DNA from: Muricomes intestini
Lineage (GTDB): Bacteria; Bacillota; Clostridia; Lachnospirales; Lachnospiraceae
DNA length: 64,000 nucleotides
NCBI RefSeq assembly: GCF_004346165.1
Contig: NZ_SLZZ01000005.1
Coordinates: 107,663 to 171,662, forward strand
Direction: 5' to 3'
Below the pieces are notes generated by a model. The model saw nothing but the letters and a program-made list of their open reading frames with translations. It searched no databases and was not told the DNA's origin. Positions 34,405 to 43,940 of this stretch are shown piece after piece. The translations under genes and the position numbers were made by a program. Position 1 is the stretch's first letter, and each line of letters begins with the position of its first letter.

Positions 34405-36327
34405 ATGAGTTTAATTATGTTATTAATTCTTTTTCCATTTATTACGTCCGTTTTGGTATATGTTATCAGAGAGGAACATACCAGGAATGCTATAATGCGG
34501 ATAGGGGCGGCTATTACGGCTGTGCTGACATTGGCAGCGGCATTTAGATTTTTCGGGGCTGGACTCCGTGTTTCCGTCGGGGGGACAGAGGTCATAGATA
34601 TATGTATTCTGATAGTGGAAGTTTGTCTGGCAGCATACATTATAATGACGGGTATCAGAGAAAGAAAGTATCTGCTTTCTTTTTTTTCAGCAATTCAGAT
34701 TGTTTTAATTCTCTGGTTTGAATTTACTCAGAAAAAGGGGATTGAAACGGGGACAGATATTATCGTGGACAAGTTGTCCAGCGTTATGATTCTGATTGTA
34801 GGCATTATCGGAAGTCTGATCTGTCTTTATGCTGTGGGATATATGAAGTCCTACCACGTCCACCACAGTGAGGTGAAGGAAAGAAAATCCTTCTTTTTTG
34901 CAGTACTGTTTCTTTTCCTTTCGGCTATGTTTGGACTGGTTCTCAGCAACAACCTGATGTGGATGTATTTCTGCTGGGAAATAACGACATTTTGCTCCTA
35001 TTTATTGATTGGATATACGAGGACAGAGGAAGCAAAAAACAATTCCCTGCGTGCACTGACTATAAATGTGGGCGGCGGGCTTGCATTTGCAGGCGCAATT
35101 GTAATTGTCGGCACAAATTTTCATATTATGGAGCTGTCGGCCCTGACGGCCAAAAGGCCGGTGCCGCTGGTACTTGCGGCAGTGTTTTTACTTTGTGTGG
35201 CGGCACTTACAAAGTCGGCACAGCTCCCATTTTCCTCCTGGCTTTTGGGGGCTATGGTTGCGCCAACGCCGTCCTCTGCCCTGCTGCATTCCGCGACAAT
35301 GGTAAAAGCAGGTGTGTACCTGATTATCAGGCTTGCTCCTCTCCTGGGTGAGACAGTGGCAGGCAGGATAATCACGCTGGTTGGCGCGGTCACATTTCTC
35401 GCCTGCTCCTTGATGGCAATCTCCCAGAGGGATGCGAAGAAAGTTCTGGCTTACTCTACGATTGCAAATCTGGGGCTGATTGTAATATGTGCCAGTGTGG
35501 GTACACGGGAGTCAATCTGGGCAGCAATATTGCTTGTGATTTTCCACGCTGTTTCAAAATCCTTGCTGTTTTTGTCGGTGGGTTCCATCGAAAACGAGCT
35601 TGGCAGCAGAAATGTAGAAAATATGGACATACTGATGGATGTATCGAGAAAACTTGCTGTCTGCATGATTATCGGTATTTCCGGCATGTTCCTTGCACCT
35701 TTCGGCATGCTGATATCAAAATGGGTGGCCATGAAATCCTTTATTGATTCAAAGAATATCCTTATTGTAGTTATCCTGGCCTACGGCAGTGCGGCGACCT
35801 TGTTCTATTGGGGTAAATGGCTTGGAAAACTGGTTTCTAATGGGCACCCCAAAAAAGGTGAACAGCATCCGGGCCTGCACCTGGACGAAAAGATTCCGAT
35901 AATTATTCAGGCGGTGATCGTACTTTTGTCCTGCGTTGCATATCCGGTTATCTCCAAATATGTCCTTATTCCGTATTTGCAGGATACCTTCGGTGTCGCC
36001 GCAGTTATTCCCATTGGGGCAGGAGATCAGACACTTATGATTCTCATGGTTGTCATGATAAGTTTGTTAATTCTTGTACCTTTGGGGTACGCTCCGACGA
36101 GCTTTCTTAAGAAAAGAAGAACGACTCCAATCTACATGGCCGGTGAAAATTCCGGGGACAACAAGAACTTTGTCGGCTCCGGTGGTGTAAAGCGGAAAAG
36201 TGAGATGAGCAATTGGTACATGGAAGGAATATTCGGAAGTAAAAGAATCGGATTCTGGAGCAACATTATTTCTATTGTACTGCTGTGTGCCGGCGTAATA
36301 TTACTGATTGGGAGGTGGGCATCATGA
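34405..36327 (+). CDS. echA: Ech hydrogenase subunit A, proton/sodium-pumping antiporter-like
   Basis: The 640-residue polytopic membrane protein belongs to the NuoL/Mrp antiporter family. GYMKSYHVHHSEVKERKSFF, NNLMWMYFCWEITTFCSYLL (with the key Glu), SAQLPFSSWLLGAMVAPTPS (with Lys upstream and the conserved Pro-rich turn) and LHSATMVKAGVYLIIRLAPL are typical. In Ech-type group 4 hydrogenases this subunit couples ferredoxin-driven H2 production to ion translocation. AAGAGGTG precedes the ATG. echB overlaps its stop. The identity as EchA rests on the neighbours, since the fold alone also fits Nuo or formate hydrogenlyase complexes. Confidence 0.9.
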   Translation: MSLIMLLILFPFITSVLVYVIREEHTRNAIMRIGAAITAVLTLAAAFRFFGAGLRVSVGGTEVIDICILIVEVCLAAYIIMTGIRERKYLLSFFSAIQIVLILWFEFTQKKGIETGTDIIVDKLSSVMILIVGIIGSLICLYAVGYMKSYHVHHSEVKERKSFFFAVLFLFLSAMFGLVLSNNLMWMYFCWEITTFCSYLLIGYTRTEEAKNNSLRALTINVGGGLAFAGAIVIVGTNFHIMELSALTAKRPVPLVLAAVFLLCVAALTKSAQLPFSSWLLGAMVAPTPSSALLHSATMVKAGVYLIIRLAPLLGETVAGRIITLVGAVTFLACSLMAISQRDAKKVLAYSTIANLGLIVICASVGTRESIWAAILLVIFHAVSKSLLFLSVGSIENELGSRNVENMDILMDVSRKLAVCMIIGISGMFLAPFGMLISKWVAMKSFIDSKNILIVVILAYGSAATLFYWGKWLGKLVSNGHPKKGEQHPGLHLDEKIPIIIQAVIVLLSCVAYPVISKYVLIPYLQDTFGVAAVIPIGAGDQTLMILMVVMISLLILVPLGYAPTSFLKKRRTTPIYMAGENSGDNKNFVGSGGVKRKSEMSNWYMEGIFGSKRIGFWSNIISIVLLCAGVILLIGRWAS

Positions 36328-37190
36328 TGCTGGCAGTTAAGATTCTTCTGATTATTATTTTTACGCCCCTGGCCGGCGGATTGCTCACGGGGTTTGACCG
36401 GAAAATTTCAGCCAGACTGCAGGGAAGGCAAGGGCCTCCGGTTCTGCAGCCCTTTTATGATGTGCTGAAGCTCTTGCAGAAAGAAACCATCGAGGTAAAC
36501 CCGTCTCATCGGTTTTATGTGTATGTGTCTCTTATGTTTATCATACTGACTGCGCTGATTATGCTGACCGGAGGAGATATATTGCTGACGATATTTGTGC
36601 TGACGCTGGGCTCTATATTTTTCCTGCTGGGAGGGTATGCCTCACAGTCTCCCTACAGCGTGCTCGGTGCGGAAAGAGAATTGCTGCAGATGATGGCATA
36701 TGAACCAATGATGTTTATGACTGCGGCGGGGCTGTACTATGTGAGCAATACCTTTTTTATCCGTGATATTGTCAATAGGAAAATGCCTGCGATCATATAT
36801 TTGCCTGCAATTTTTGTCGGGTTTGTATTTATCTTGACCTTTAAACTGAGGAAATCGCCCTTTGATCTAAGTCTGGGACATCATGCCCACCAGGAGCTGG
36901 TACAGGGAATCTCGACAGAATATTCGGGGAGATCTCTGGCATTTATAGAAATTACACATTGGTATGAGACAATTATTGCACTGGGGTTTGTATATATATT
37001 TTTTGCGGCAGACAGCATAGGCACCCACATTCTGGCAGTTATAGTGTGCTTGATTGTGTATTTATTCGAAATTATATTAGATAATTCGACAGTGCGTGTA
37101 AAATGGCAGAAAGCTCTGTCATTGGCATGGCTTGTATCCGGGGTTCTGGGAACAGCGAACCTTGTAGTTTTGTCTTTCTTTAATTTCTAA
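36324..37190 (+). CDS. echB: Ech hydrogenase subunit B, NuoH-like membrane anchor
   Basis: The ATG at 36324 overlaps the echA stop and follows GGAGGTGGG, so the longer frame from 36285 is rejected; the product has 288 residues. It is a NuoH/HycD-type protein: FTPLAGGLLTGFDRKISARL, QGRQGPPVLQPFYDVLKLLQ, GAERELLQMMAYEPMM and KLRKSPFDLS are conserved. It links the hydrophilic hydrogenase arm to the ion-pumping subunit in the membrane. Confidence 0.94.
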   Translation: MMLAVKILLIIIFTPLAGGLLTGFDRKISARLQGRQGPPVLQPFYDVLKLLQKETIEVNPSHRFYVYVSLMFIILTALIMLTGGDILLTIFVLTLGSIFFLLGGYASQSPYSVLGAERELLQMMAYEPMMFMTAAGLYYVSNTFFIRDIVNRKMPAIIYLPAIFVGFVFILTFKLRKSPFDLSLGHHAHQELVQGISTEYSGRSLAFIEITHWYETIIALGFVYIFFAADSIGTHILAVIVCLIVYLFEIILDNSTVRVKWQKALSLAWLVSGVLGTANLVVLSFFNF

Positions 37191-37199
37191 GGAGGGTAT

Positions 37200-37631
37200 A
37201 TGAGTTTTAATAAAAAATCACCATGGATATTACATTATGATGCTACAAGCTGCAATGGCTGTGACATAGAAGTGTTGGCCAGTCTTACGCCGTTGTACGA
37301 TGTAGAGCGCTTCGGTGTTGTCAACACAGGCGATCCAAGGCACGCAGATATTCTGTTGATAACCGGGAGTGTGAATGGACAGAGCATTCCCGTTATTAAA
37401 CAGCTTTATGAGCAGATGCCAGACCCGAAGGCGGTCGTTGCAGTTGGAATATGCGCCACGTCAGGCGGAATTTTTGCCGACTGCTATAACGTGGAGGGCG
37501 GAGTCGACAAGGTGCTGCCGGTTGATGTTTATGTGCCGGGCTGTGCCGCCAGGCCCCAGTCAATTATTGATGGAATTTTAAAGGCCTGTGATATACTGGA
37601 GGAAAAGCAGAAAGCTCTGAAAGGAAGGTAG
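37200..37631 (+). CDS. echC: Ech hydrogenase small subunit C, [4Fe-4S] NuoB-like
   Basis: The 143-residue protein has the four proximal-cluster cysteines of group 4 small subunits: Cys18 and Cys21 (TSCNGCDIE), Cys85 (GICATSGG) and Cys115 (YVPGCAARP). It passes electrons between ferredoxin-like subunit F and the [NiFe] site in subunit E. GGAGGG precedes the ATG. Confidence 0.95.
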   Translation: MSFNKKSPWILHYDATSCNGCDIEVLASLTPLYDVERFGVVNTGDPRHADILLITGSVNGQSIPVIKQLYEQMPDPKAVVAVGICATSGGIFADCYNVEGGVDKVLPVDVYVPGCAARPQSIIDGILKACDILEEKQKALKGR

Positions 37632-37637
37632 TTTGCT

Positions 37638-37985
37638 GTGGATGAACAAAAAATAAAAGAAATATCTCCCGACGAGATTTTAATTGAAACCGTCGACCTG
37701 CACAGTGCAGGCTATCGTCTGGTGGCCATATCCTGTACAGGAAAGGACGGTGTAGAACTAAGTTATTCCTTTGATAAAGACTATGATTTTATACACTTAA
37801 GAGTGAATATGGATTATGATACAGAGATAGAGAGTATCACCCCTATTTATGGATATGCATTTTTATATGAAAATGAAATAAAAGAGCTTTTTGGTGTGAA
37901 AATAAAAAATATTATTGCTGATTTCCACGATAAGCTGTACAGAATATCAGAGGAAGCTCCATTTAAGGAAAAGGAGGAGGAATAA
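37638..37985 (+). CDS. echD: Ech hydrogenase subunit D, NuoC-like
   Basis: The 115-residue protein resembles the NuoC/EchD subunit: DLHSAGYRLVAISCTGKDGV, a central HLRVNMDYDTEIESITPIY strand region and YENEIKELFGVKIKNI, where the ELFG motif is the family mark. It is a structural part of the hydrophilic arm. The start is GTG with AAGGAAGG about nine bases upstream; its stop overlaps the echE ATG by one base. Confidence 0.9.
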   Translation: MDEQKIKEISPDEILIETVDLHSAGYRLVAISCTGKDGVELSYSFDKDYDFIHLRVNMDYDTEIESITPIYGYAFLYENEIKELFGVKIKNIIADFHDKLYRISEEAPFKEKEEE

Positions 37986-39064
37986 TGGGAAAGAGAACAG
38001 TTGTTCCTTTTGGCCCTCAGCATCCGGTACTTCCTGAACCTATCCATCTGGATCTGGTACTGGAGGATGAGAAGGTGATAGAAGCAATCCCCCAGATAGG
38101 ATATGTCCACCGGGGGCTTGAAAAGTTAGTCGATAAAAAAGATTTTAAGCAGTTCACCTATGTATCGGAAAGAATCTGCGGAATCTGTTCCTTTATGCAC
38201 GGTGCGGGGTATTGTATGTCTGTGGAAAGTATTATGGGGATCGAGGTGCCTGAAAGAGCTGTTTTTTTGAGAACCATATGGGCAGAGCTTTCAAGAATCC
38301 ACAGTCATCTGCTCTGGCTGGGTCTGACTGCGGATGCATTCGGCTTTGAGAGCCTGTTTATGCACACATGGAGATTGAGAGAGCAGGTTCTGGATTTGTT
38401 TGAACAGACAACAGGGGGCAGACTGATTTTTTCCGTGTGTGATATCGGCGGTGTCAGAAAAGATATAACTCCCGAGATGCTGGATAAGATTGTGTCTGTA
38501 GTGACAAATATGGACAAAGAACTGCGGGATGTCACCAGTGTGTTTTTAAATGATTCAACAGTGAAACACCGCACCGTAGGTATAGGTCTGCTGTCAAAGG
38601 AAAAGGCACTGGAACTGGGCGCTGTGGGGCCCATGGCGAAAGCAAGTGGAATCCGCAGGGATATGAGGACTCAGGGATACTGCGCGTACAAATACCTGGA
38701 ATTTGAGCCTATAACGGCAGAGGAAGGCGACAGCTATGCAAGAATGCAGGTTCGGATCGGAGAAATATTTCAGGCCATTGATTTAATTAAGCAATGCATA
38801 GAGAAGCTTCCCGAAGGGGATATCATTACAAAGATAAAGGGGAACCCAAAGGGAGAGCATTTCACACGTGTCGAACAGCCTCGTGGAGAGGCGCTTTACT
38901 ATGTGAAGGCAAACGGGACAAAATTCCTGGACCGGTTCAGGGTCCGCACGCCTACGTTTGCAAATGTTCCTGCACTTCTTGAAATTTTAAAAGATTGTGA
39001 TCTTGCGGATGTGCCTATCCTGATTTTAACGATAGACCCCTGCATCAGCTGCACAGAGAGGTGA
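37985..39064 (+). CDS. echE: Ech hydrogenase large subunit E, [NiFe] catalytic
   Basis: The 359-residue protein has both nickel-binding motifs of true [NiFe] hydrogenases: ERICGICSFMHG (Cys65 and Cys68) near the start and DPCISC (Cys353 and Cys356) at the end, which Nuo-type homologues lack. It reduces protons or oxidises H2 with ferredoxin as partner. Only three residues (TER) follow the last ligand Cys, so there is no C-terminal peptide to be cleaved in maturation, as in other EchE and CooH proteins. GGAGGAG precedes the ATG. The complete ligand set argues for an active enzyme. Confidence 0.96.
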   Translation: MGKRTVVPFGPQHPVLPEPIHLDLVLEDEKVIEAIPQIGYVHRGLEKLVDKKDFKQFTYVSERICGICSFMHGAGYCMSVESIMGIEVPERAVFLRTIWAELSRIHSHLLWLGLTADAFGFESLFMHTWRLREQVLDLFEQTTGGRLIFSVCDIGGVRKDITPEMLDKIVSVVTNMDKELRDVTSVFLNDSTVKHRTVGIGLLSKEKALELGAVGPMAKASGIRRDMRTQGYCAYKYLEFEPITAEEGDSYARMQVRIGEIFQAIDLIKQCIEKLPEGDIITKIKGNPKGEHFTRVEQPRGEALYYVKANGTKFLDRFRVRTPTFANVPALLEILKDCDLADVPILILTIDPCISCTER

Positions 39065-39069
39065 TGAAT

Positions 39070-39420
39070 ATGTCTATTTTAAGCATGACAAAGACACTTT
39101 TTAAAAGTATTGTACATGGCCCGTATACAGAAAATTATCCTGCAAAGCCGAGAGAAAACTACGAGCGCACGAGAGGCAGTATTGAAAATGATATTGAAGA
39201 CTGTATCTTCTGTGGAATGTGTACAAGACAGTGTCCAACCGGTGCTCTGGAGATCGATAAGGGGGAAAAACGCTGGAGTATTGAGAGAATGCAATGTATC
39301 CAGTGTGGGTACTGTGTAAATGTATGCCCGAAAAAGTGCCTTCATATGAGGAATCAGTATACAGCCCCTGATACAGAGAAAGTAAAGGATGATTACGTTG
39401 CACGAATATCCGATCACTAA
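39070..39420 (+). CDS. echF: Ech hydrogenase ferredoxin-like subunit F (2x[4Fe-4S])
   Basis: The ATG at 39070 is preferred because GAGAGG lies nine bases upstream; GTG 39061 and ATG 39064 are too close to it. The 116-residue product carries two Cys-x2-Cys-x2-Cys-x3-Cys-Pro motifs, CIFCGMCTRQCP and CIQCGYCVNVCP, as in NuoI/EchF. It takes electrons from soluble ferredoxin into the complex. hypA begins inside its last codons. Confidence 0.93.
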   Translation: MSILSMTKTLFKSIVHGPYTENYPAKPRENYERTRGSIENDIEDCIFCGMCTRQCPTGALEIDKGEKRWSIERMQCIQCGYCVNVCPKKCLHMRNQYTAPDTEKVKDDYVARISDH

Positions 39421-39736
39421 AAGGATTATTGAAATATCTGAGGAATTTGCCAGGGAAAATCACGCAGAGGAAGTAAAGCAGATTAATCTGGTGGTAGGGG
39501 ATTATTCCGGATACGTAGCTAGTTCGATTGACTTGTATTTTGAAATTATAGCCGGGGACAGCTTGTGTAAAAATGCTGTACTTAATATTGAGCGGGTGAA
39601 ACCGAAGTTAAAATGCACAGTGTGCGGTGAATTTTTTGAGCGCAGGCCTTTTTCTTTTGAATGTCCGGACTGCGGCGGAGAGGGACGGCCAACTGAAATC
39701 GGCAAGGAATTTTATGTGAAGTCCATTGAGATATAA
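39398..39736 (+). CDS. hypA: Hydrogenase nickel-insertion protein HypA
   Basis: The TTG at 39398 is chosen because it gives MHEYPITKRIIEIS: HypA needs its N-terminal Met-His-Glu, where His2 binds nickel. An in-frame ATG three codons earlier would bury it. The product has 112 residues. The zinc site is CTVCGEFF with CPDCGG. It delivers nickel with HypB to the EchE precursor. The gene overlaps the end of echF, which ties maturation to the hydrogenase operon. Confidence 0.93.
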   Translation: MHEYPITKRIIEISEEFARENHAEEVKQINLVVGDYSGYVASSIDLYFEIIAGDSLCKNAVLNIERVKPKLKCTVCGEFFERRPFSFECPDCGGEGRPTEIGKEFYVKSIEI

Positions 39737-39750
39737 TAGGAGATGGTGAA

Positions 39751-40404
39751 ATGTCAGAAACAAAAGAAGTAGAGGTTATGCAGTCTGTATATGACAAAAA
39801 TGATGAAATTGCAAAGCAGACAAATGCGAGGTTGACAGAGAAGGAAATTTTTGCCGTCAATGTTATGGGATCACCCGGAGCCGGGAAGACCTCCTCGCTG
39901 GTGAAAATTATGGAGAAGCTGGGTGATATTACTCCCTATGTAATCGAGGGTGATATTGAGGCGGATATTGACACAAAAGCCCTGCAGGCTCTGGGGATAA
40001 AAACCATTCAGATTAATACAAACGGGGCGTGCCATCTGGATTCACCCTTGATAGGTGAAGCTGCGGATGCACTGGATGTGCAGAAGGGAGTCCTGTTTAT
40101 TGAAAATATTGGAAATCTGGTATGTCCGGCGGAATTTGAGATTGGCGAACATGTGAAGATGCTGATTTCCACAGTTACGGAAGGCAGTGACAAGCCATAT
40201 AAATATCCTCTTGCTTTTGAAAAAGCAAATATTATCTTAATCAACAAATGGGACTTGCTTCCCTATGTGGATTTCGATGAAGAGTATTTTATGAAAGGGG
40301 TCAGAGCACTGAATCCGTCAGCTCCAGTTTTCAAAGTGTCTGCTAAGTCAGATGAAGGATTTGAGGAAGTGGTTTCATGGATAAAAGAGAATTTGAAACA
40401 GTGA
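39751..40404 (+). CDS. hypB: Hydrogenase maturation GTPase HypB
   Basis: The 217-residue SIMIBI GTPase has a P-loop GSPGAGKTS (residues 40-48), VIEGDIEADIDTKAL, the metal-binding NGACHLD and the guanine motif NKWD. It lacks the His-rich nickel-storing N-terminus of some homologues. With HypA it inserts nickel into the hydrogenase large subunit using GTP. AGGAGATGG precedes the ATG. Confidence 0.96.
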   Translation: MSETKEVEVMQSVYDKNDEIAKQTNARLTEKEIFAVNVMGSPGAGKTSSLVKIMEKLGDITPYVIEGDIEADIDTKALQALGIKTIQINTNGACHLDSPLIGEAADALDVQKGVLFIENIGNLVCPAEFEIGEHVKMLISTVTEGSDKPYKYPLAFEKANIILINKWDLLPYVDFDEEYFMKGVRALNPSAPVFKVSAKSDEGFEEVVSWIKENLKQ

Positions 40405-42665
40405 CAAATAAGGTGCTGGTTTCAGGAATTGTACAGGGGGTGGGTTTTCGCCCCCTTACTTTTCGTTTGGCAGAAAAATATAATATTAGAGGAACCGTGC
40501 AGAATAAGGGCGGAATGGTGGAAATCATCGCCCAGTCCTCCCAATCTGATTTTGAAGCGTTTATAAAAGAATTAAAAAATGCCCGGTGGGGAGGCTGTGA
40601 GATCGTCAATCTTGCGGTGAAGGATATCACAGAAAGCAAGCCGGAGCAGTTTACAGAATTTCGGATTATCGGCAGTACAGCAGGCAGGAAGATTTCCATT
40701 ATTCCTCCGGACCTTGCAGTCTGTGATAAGTGCCGGGAGGAGATGTACCAAAAGTCAGACAGGAGATATCTGCATCCGTTTATAAGCTGTATGTCCTGCG
40801 GGCCGAGATATACAATTATTGACTGCATTCCTTATGACCGGGAGAATACAGTAATGGAAGACTTTGTCATGTGCAAAGAGTGCGGAAGAGAATACAAATC
40901 ACCTTCGGACAGACGGTTTCATGCACAGACCATATCCTGCCATGAATGCGGGCCCCGCCTGATCTTCCGGGAAAATAGAGAACTGAAGGATGAAGAAGCT
41001 TATGCCAGAGCTGCCGGGATTATAAAACAGGGAGGGATTATTGCAGTAAAAGGTATTGGGGGGTATCATTTTGTATGTTCTCCTTTTATAGAAGAAACGG
41101 TGCAGAATTTAAGAAAGCTAAAGGGCAGGGAGGAGAAACCTTTTGCAGTTATGTTTGGCTCAGTAAGTGAGATTGAAGAATACTGTCATGTCACAGAAAA
41201 GGAGAAAATACTTCTGGAATCCGGAGCGAAGCCCATTGTGCTGCTGTATTCTGACAATCAAAGGATGGCCTTTTCCACCTATAAGGGCAGTGTTTACTGT
41301 GGTGCATTTTTGCCTTATACGCCCCTGCAGATTATGCTGATTAAAGACTGCGGGCCCTTGATTATGACAAGTGGGAATATCTCGGATCAGCCCATCATCC
41401 GGGAGGATGCGGCCATGCTGTCCCTGAAATCGCCCCTGTTGGACGGTGTACTGTATAATGAAAGAAGAATTCTCAGATCTGTGGATGATTCCGTGGCTAA
41501 GATTGTGGATAAAAAGCCCCAGCTGATCCGCCGGAGCAGAGGTTATGTTCCCTATCCCGTTTTTTTACAGGATAACGGGAAGAACATGAAAATATTTGCC
41601 GCCGGGGGAGACTTAAAAGCTGCATTCTGTTTGTATCAGGGAGGCAGTGCAGTAGTTTCCCAATATTTTGGAGACTTGGAGGAGGCGGCAGTTTTTGATG
41701 AATACAAGGCTTCGGTGGGAGATTTAGGTGGATTGCTGCAGATGACTCCTGAGTTGGCAGTATGTGATATGCATCCGGGGTATCTTTCCTCAAAATATGC
41801 AGAAACTCTTGGCCTTCCTCTTCTCTATGTTCAGCATCACCATGCGCATATTGCATCAGTTATGGCAGAGCATCATATGGAGGGAAAAGTTCTCGGAATC
41901 GCCTTTGACGGCACCGGGTATGGGACGGACGGCCATGTGTGGGGAAGCGAATTTATGATCTGCGAAGGCGGAGAATTCAAAAGAGCTGCACATCTGACAT
42001 ACACACCTGTGCTGGGCGGGGATCCGTCCATGAAGGATGCAAAAAAGACGGCAGCCTGTTTTCTTTTAAATTCCGGGTTGGATCGGTTTATAAATGATGA
42101 CAGGAGTGGTATAATCAAGTCAGCTCTGGATCATGGCATTAACACGATATTGACCTCCAGTATGGGAAGGTTGTTTGATGCGGCTGCCAGCATGCTGGAA
42201 ATAGCAGATGTAAATAGCTACGAGGGAAAGTGTGCTGTGTTTCTGGAGAAAGAAGCGCTTCTGGCAGAAAAAAATCATATCCGGCCCCGGCAGATGTCAT
42301 TTGGCATTACCGAGAAAGAGGGAGAACTGCTTATAGAACCCGGCCCCGTCTTGGAGACACTTGGAAGTGAGTGGAGTGAAAGAAAAGAGGAAGATGAAAA
42401 GGCTCTTCGCAGATCGCTGGCACTTGGTTTTCACTGTGCGGTGGCGGAGGCAGCACTTAAGGTATGCCTTATTGTCAGAGAGAAGAAAGAAATAAATCAG
42501 ATTGCCTTAAGTGGCGGTGTTTTCCAGAATTCGGTATTGACTGAACATCTGATACAGCTCTTAAGGAAAAGTCATTTTGAAGTATACTATAACATGGCGG
42601 TTCCCCCAAACGACGGGTCCGTCAGCCTGGGCCAGGCTTATATAGGTCTGATGAAAGGAAGGTAG
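40377..42665 (+). CDS. hypF: Carbamoyltransferase HypF
   Basis: The 762-residue protein has the full HypF layout. An acylphosphatase domain (GIVQGVGFRP) opens it, followed by two zinc-finger units (CDKCREEM, CMSCGPRYT, CKECGRE, CHECGPRL) and a YrdC domain (IIAVKGIGGYHFVC, KGREEKPFAVM). The Kae1-like carbamoyltransferase domain follows (VQHHHAHIASVMAEH, GIAFDGTGYGTDGHVWGSEF, LSGGVFQN). It makes the thiocarbamate on HypE from carbamoyl phosphate, the source of the cyanide ligands. The ATG at 40377 has GAGGAAG seven bases upstream; a GTG at 40401 overlapping the hypB stop is the alternative. Confidence 0.96.
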   Translation: MDKREFETVTNKVLVSGIVQGVGFRPLTFRLAEKYNIRGTVQNKGGMVEIIAQSSQSDFEAFIKELKNARWGGCEIVNLAVKDITESKPEQFTEFRIIGSTAGRKISIIPPDLAVCDKCREEMYQKSDRRYLHPFISCMSCGPRYTIIDCIPYDRENTVMEDFVMCKECGREYKSPSDRRFHAQTISCHECGPRLIFRENRELKDEEAYARAAGIIKQGGIIAVKGIGGYHFVCSPFIEETVQNLRKLKGREEKPFAVMFGSVSEIEEYCHVTEKEKILLESGAKPIVLLYSDNQRMAFSTYKGSVYCGAFLPYTPLQIMLIKDCGPLIMTSGNISDQPIIREDAAMLSLKSPLLDGVLYNERRILRSVDDSVAKIVDKKPQLIRRSRGYVPYPVFLQDNGKNMKIFAAGGDLKAAFCLYQGGSAVVSQYFGDLEEAAVFDEYKASVGDLGGLLQMTPELAVCDMHPGYLSSKYAETLGLPLLYVQHHHAHIASVMAEHHMEGKVLGIAFDGTGYGTDGHVWGSEFMICEGGEFKRAAHLTYTPVLGGDPSMKDAKKTAACFLLNSGLDRFINDDRSGIIKSALDHGINTILTSSMGRLFDAAASMLEIADVNSYEGKCAVFLEKEALLAEKNHIRPRQMSFGITEKEGELLIEPGPVLETLGSEWSERKEEDEKALRRSLALGFHCAVAEAALKVCLIVREKKEINQIALSGGVFQNSVLTEHLIQLLRKSHFEVYYNMAVPPNDGSVSLGQAYIGLMKGR

Positions 42666-42669
42666 AGAT

Positions 42670-42897
42670 ATGTGCGTTGCTGTACCTGGAAAGGTAATGG
42701 AAATAAATGGTGATACTGCAAAGGTGGATGTTATGGATAATATCTGTGATGTCAATGTGAAATTGGTCAATGTAAAGCCGGGGGACTATGTGCTGATGCA
42801 CGCCGGCTGTGCCATTGATGTGCTGGCGCAGGATACTGCCCGGGAGATACTGGATGTGTTTGCAGAGCTGGAGGAGGAAGTTCATGATAACGCTTGA
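42670..42897 (+). CDS. hypC: Hydrogenase maturation chaperone HypC
   Basis: The 75-residue protein begins MCVAVPGKVMEI, so the essential N-terminal Cys is exposed after Met removal, and contains VKPGDYVLMHAGCAIDVL. It carries the Fe(CN)2CO unit with HypD to the large subunit. AAGGAAGG precedes the ATG, and hypD starts inside its last codons. Confidence 0.96.
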   Translation: MCVAVPGKVMEINGDTAKVDVMDNICDVNVKLVNVKPGDYVLMHAGCAIDVLAQDTAREILDVFAELEEEVHDNA

Positions 42898-43939
42898 GCG
42901 GATTGTCCGGGAGCTTAGAGACTATGACGGGGAAGAGATTAAAATCATGGAGGTATGCGGGACCCATACCTCCAGCATATTTAAGAATGGAATCAGGTCC
43001 TTGATCTCTCCAAAAATTCGATTGATTTCCGGGCCCGGCTGCCCGGTCTGCGTGACCCCCTCCGTTTATGTGGATAAGCTGGTGGACATAGCAGGACAGG
43101 AGAGGCACTGCGTACTCACCTTCGGGGACATGATGAAGGTGAAGGGAAGCCGGATGTCTCTGACGGAAGCGGTGGCTGCGGGAGCCCGGGTAAGAGTATT
43201 ATATTCTCCGCTGGACGCAGTAAAAATTGCGCTGGAGGATAAAAATACTCAGTACGTTTTTGCTGCCGTTGGATTTGAGACGACGACACCTGTTTACGGC
43301 GTACTGCTTGACGAAATTACAAAAAGAGAAATACACAATTTGAAATTGCTCACTTCTCTTAAGATTATGGTTCCGGCTCTCTCCTATGTATGTGAAAATG
43401 AAAAGAATATTGATGCTTTTCTGGCTCCCGGCCATGTGAGTGTAATCATTGGCTGTGACGTATACAAAGAATTGGCGCAGAAGTATAAAAAGCCCTTTGT
43501 TGTGGCAGGCTTTGAGGGAGAACATATTCTTGCCGCGCTTTATGAAATCCTGTGTCAGATAAAAAGCGGCCGTCACGAGATGAGAAATTTGTACCCGAAT
43601 GCGGTCACAGAAAAAGGGAATCTGGCAGCCCAGTCTGTCATCCAGAAGTATTTTGAATTGAAGGACGATTCCTGGAGAGGCATTGGCACGATTGAAAAAT
43701 CGGCCCTGAAGCTTAAGCCGGAATATAGCAAATTTGACGCGGGCAGTTCCTTTGATGAATTTGAGGAAAAGATCCCGGCAGGCTGCAGATGCAGGGATGT
43801 GATCCTGGGAAGAATTAATCCCCCGGAATGTCCCTTGTTTTCGGGAGCTTGCACACCTTTAAATGCCGTCGGTCCCTGTATGGTATCAACGGAGGGAGTC
43901 TGCGGTATCTGGTACAAAAACAGAGGAGGAAAAGGTTGA
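42884..43939 (+). CDS. hypD: Hydrogenase Fe(CN)2CO assembly protein HypD
   Basis: The ATG at 42884, seven bases after GAGGAGG and inside hypC, is chosen over a longer frame from 42809; the product has 351 residues. CGTHTSSI, GPGCPVCVTP, TFGDMMKVKGS, FAAVGFETTTP and the C-terminal cluster cysteines (CRCRDVILGRINPPECPLF, GACTP, GPCMVSTEGVCGIWY) are HypD hallmarks. It is a redox [4Fe-4S] scaffold on which HypC-bound iron receives CN and CO. Confidence 0.96.
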   Translation: MITLERIVRELRDYDGEEIKIMEVCGTHTSSIFKNGIRSLISPKIRLISGPGCPVCVTPSVYVDKLVDIAGQERHCVLTFGDMMKVKGSRMSLTEAVAAGARVRVLYSPLDAVKIALEDKNTQYVFAAVGFETTTPVYGVLLDEITKREIHNLKLLTSLKIMVPALSYVCENEKNIDAFLAPGHVSVIIGCDVYKELAQKYKKPFVVAGFEGEHILAALYEILCQIKSGRHEMRNLYPNAVTEKGNLAAQSVIQKYFELKDDSWRGIGTIEKSALKLKPEYSKFDAGSSFDEFEEKIPAGCRCRDVILGRINPPECPLFSGACTPLNAVGPCMVSTEGVCGIWYKNRGGKG

Positions 43940-43940
43940 T

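Noticed and set aside
37985..39064. EchE as a Nuo-type subunit without nickel, or as truncated at its C-terminus
   Set aside because: All four nickel-ligand cysteines are present, and ending just after DPCxxC is normal for this subgroup.
43863..43940. Longer N-terminus for HypE overlapping hypD
   Set aside because: The conserved HypE start MYIDLSHGSGGK has a strong ribosome site at 43941; the extension is out-of-frame hypD sequence.
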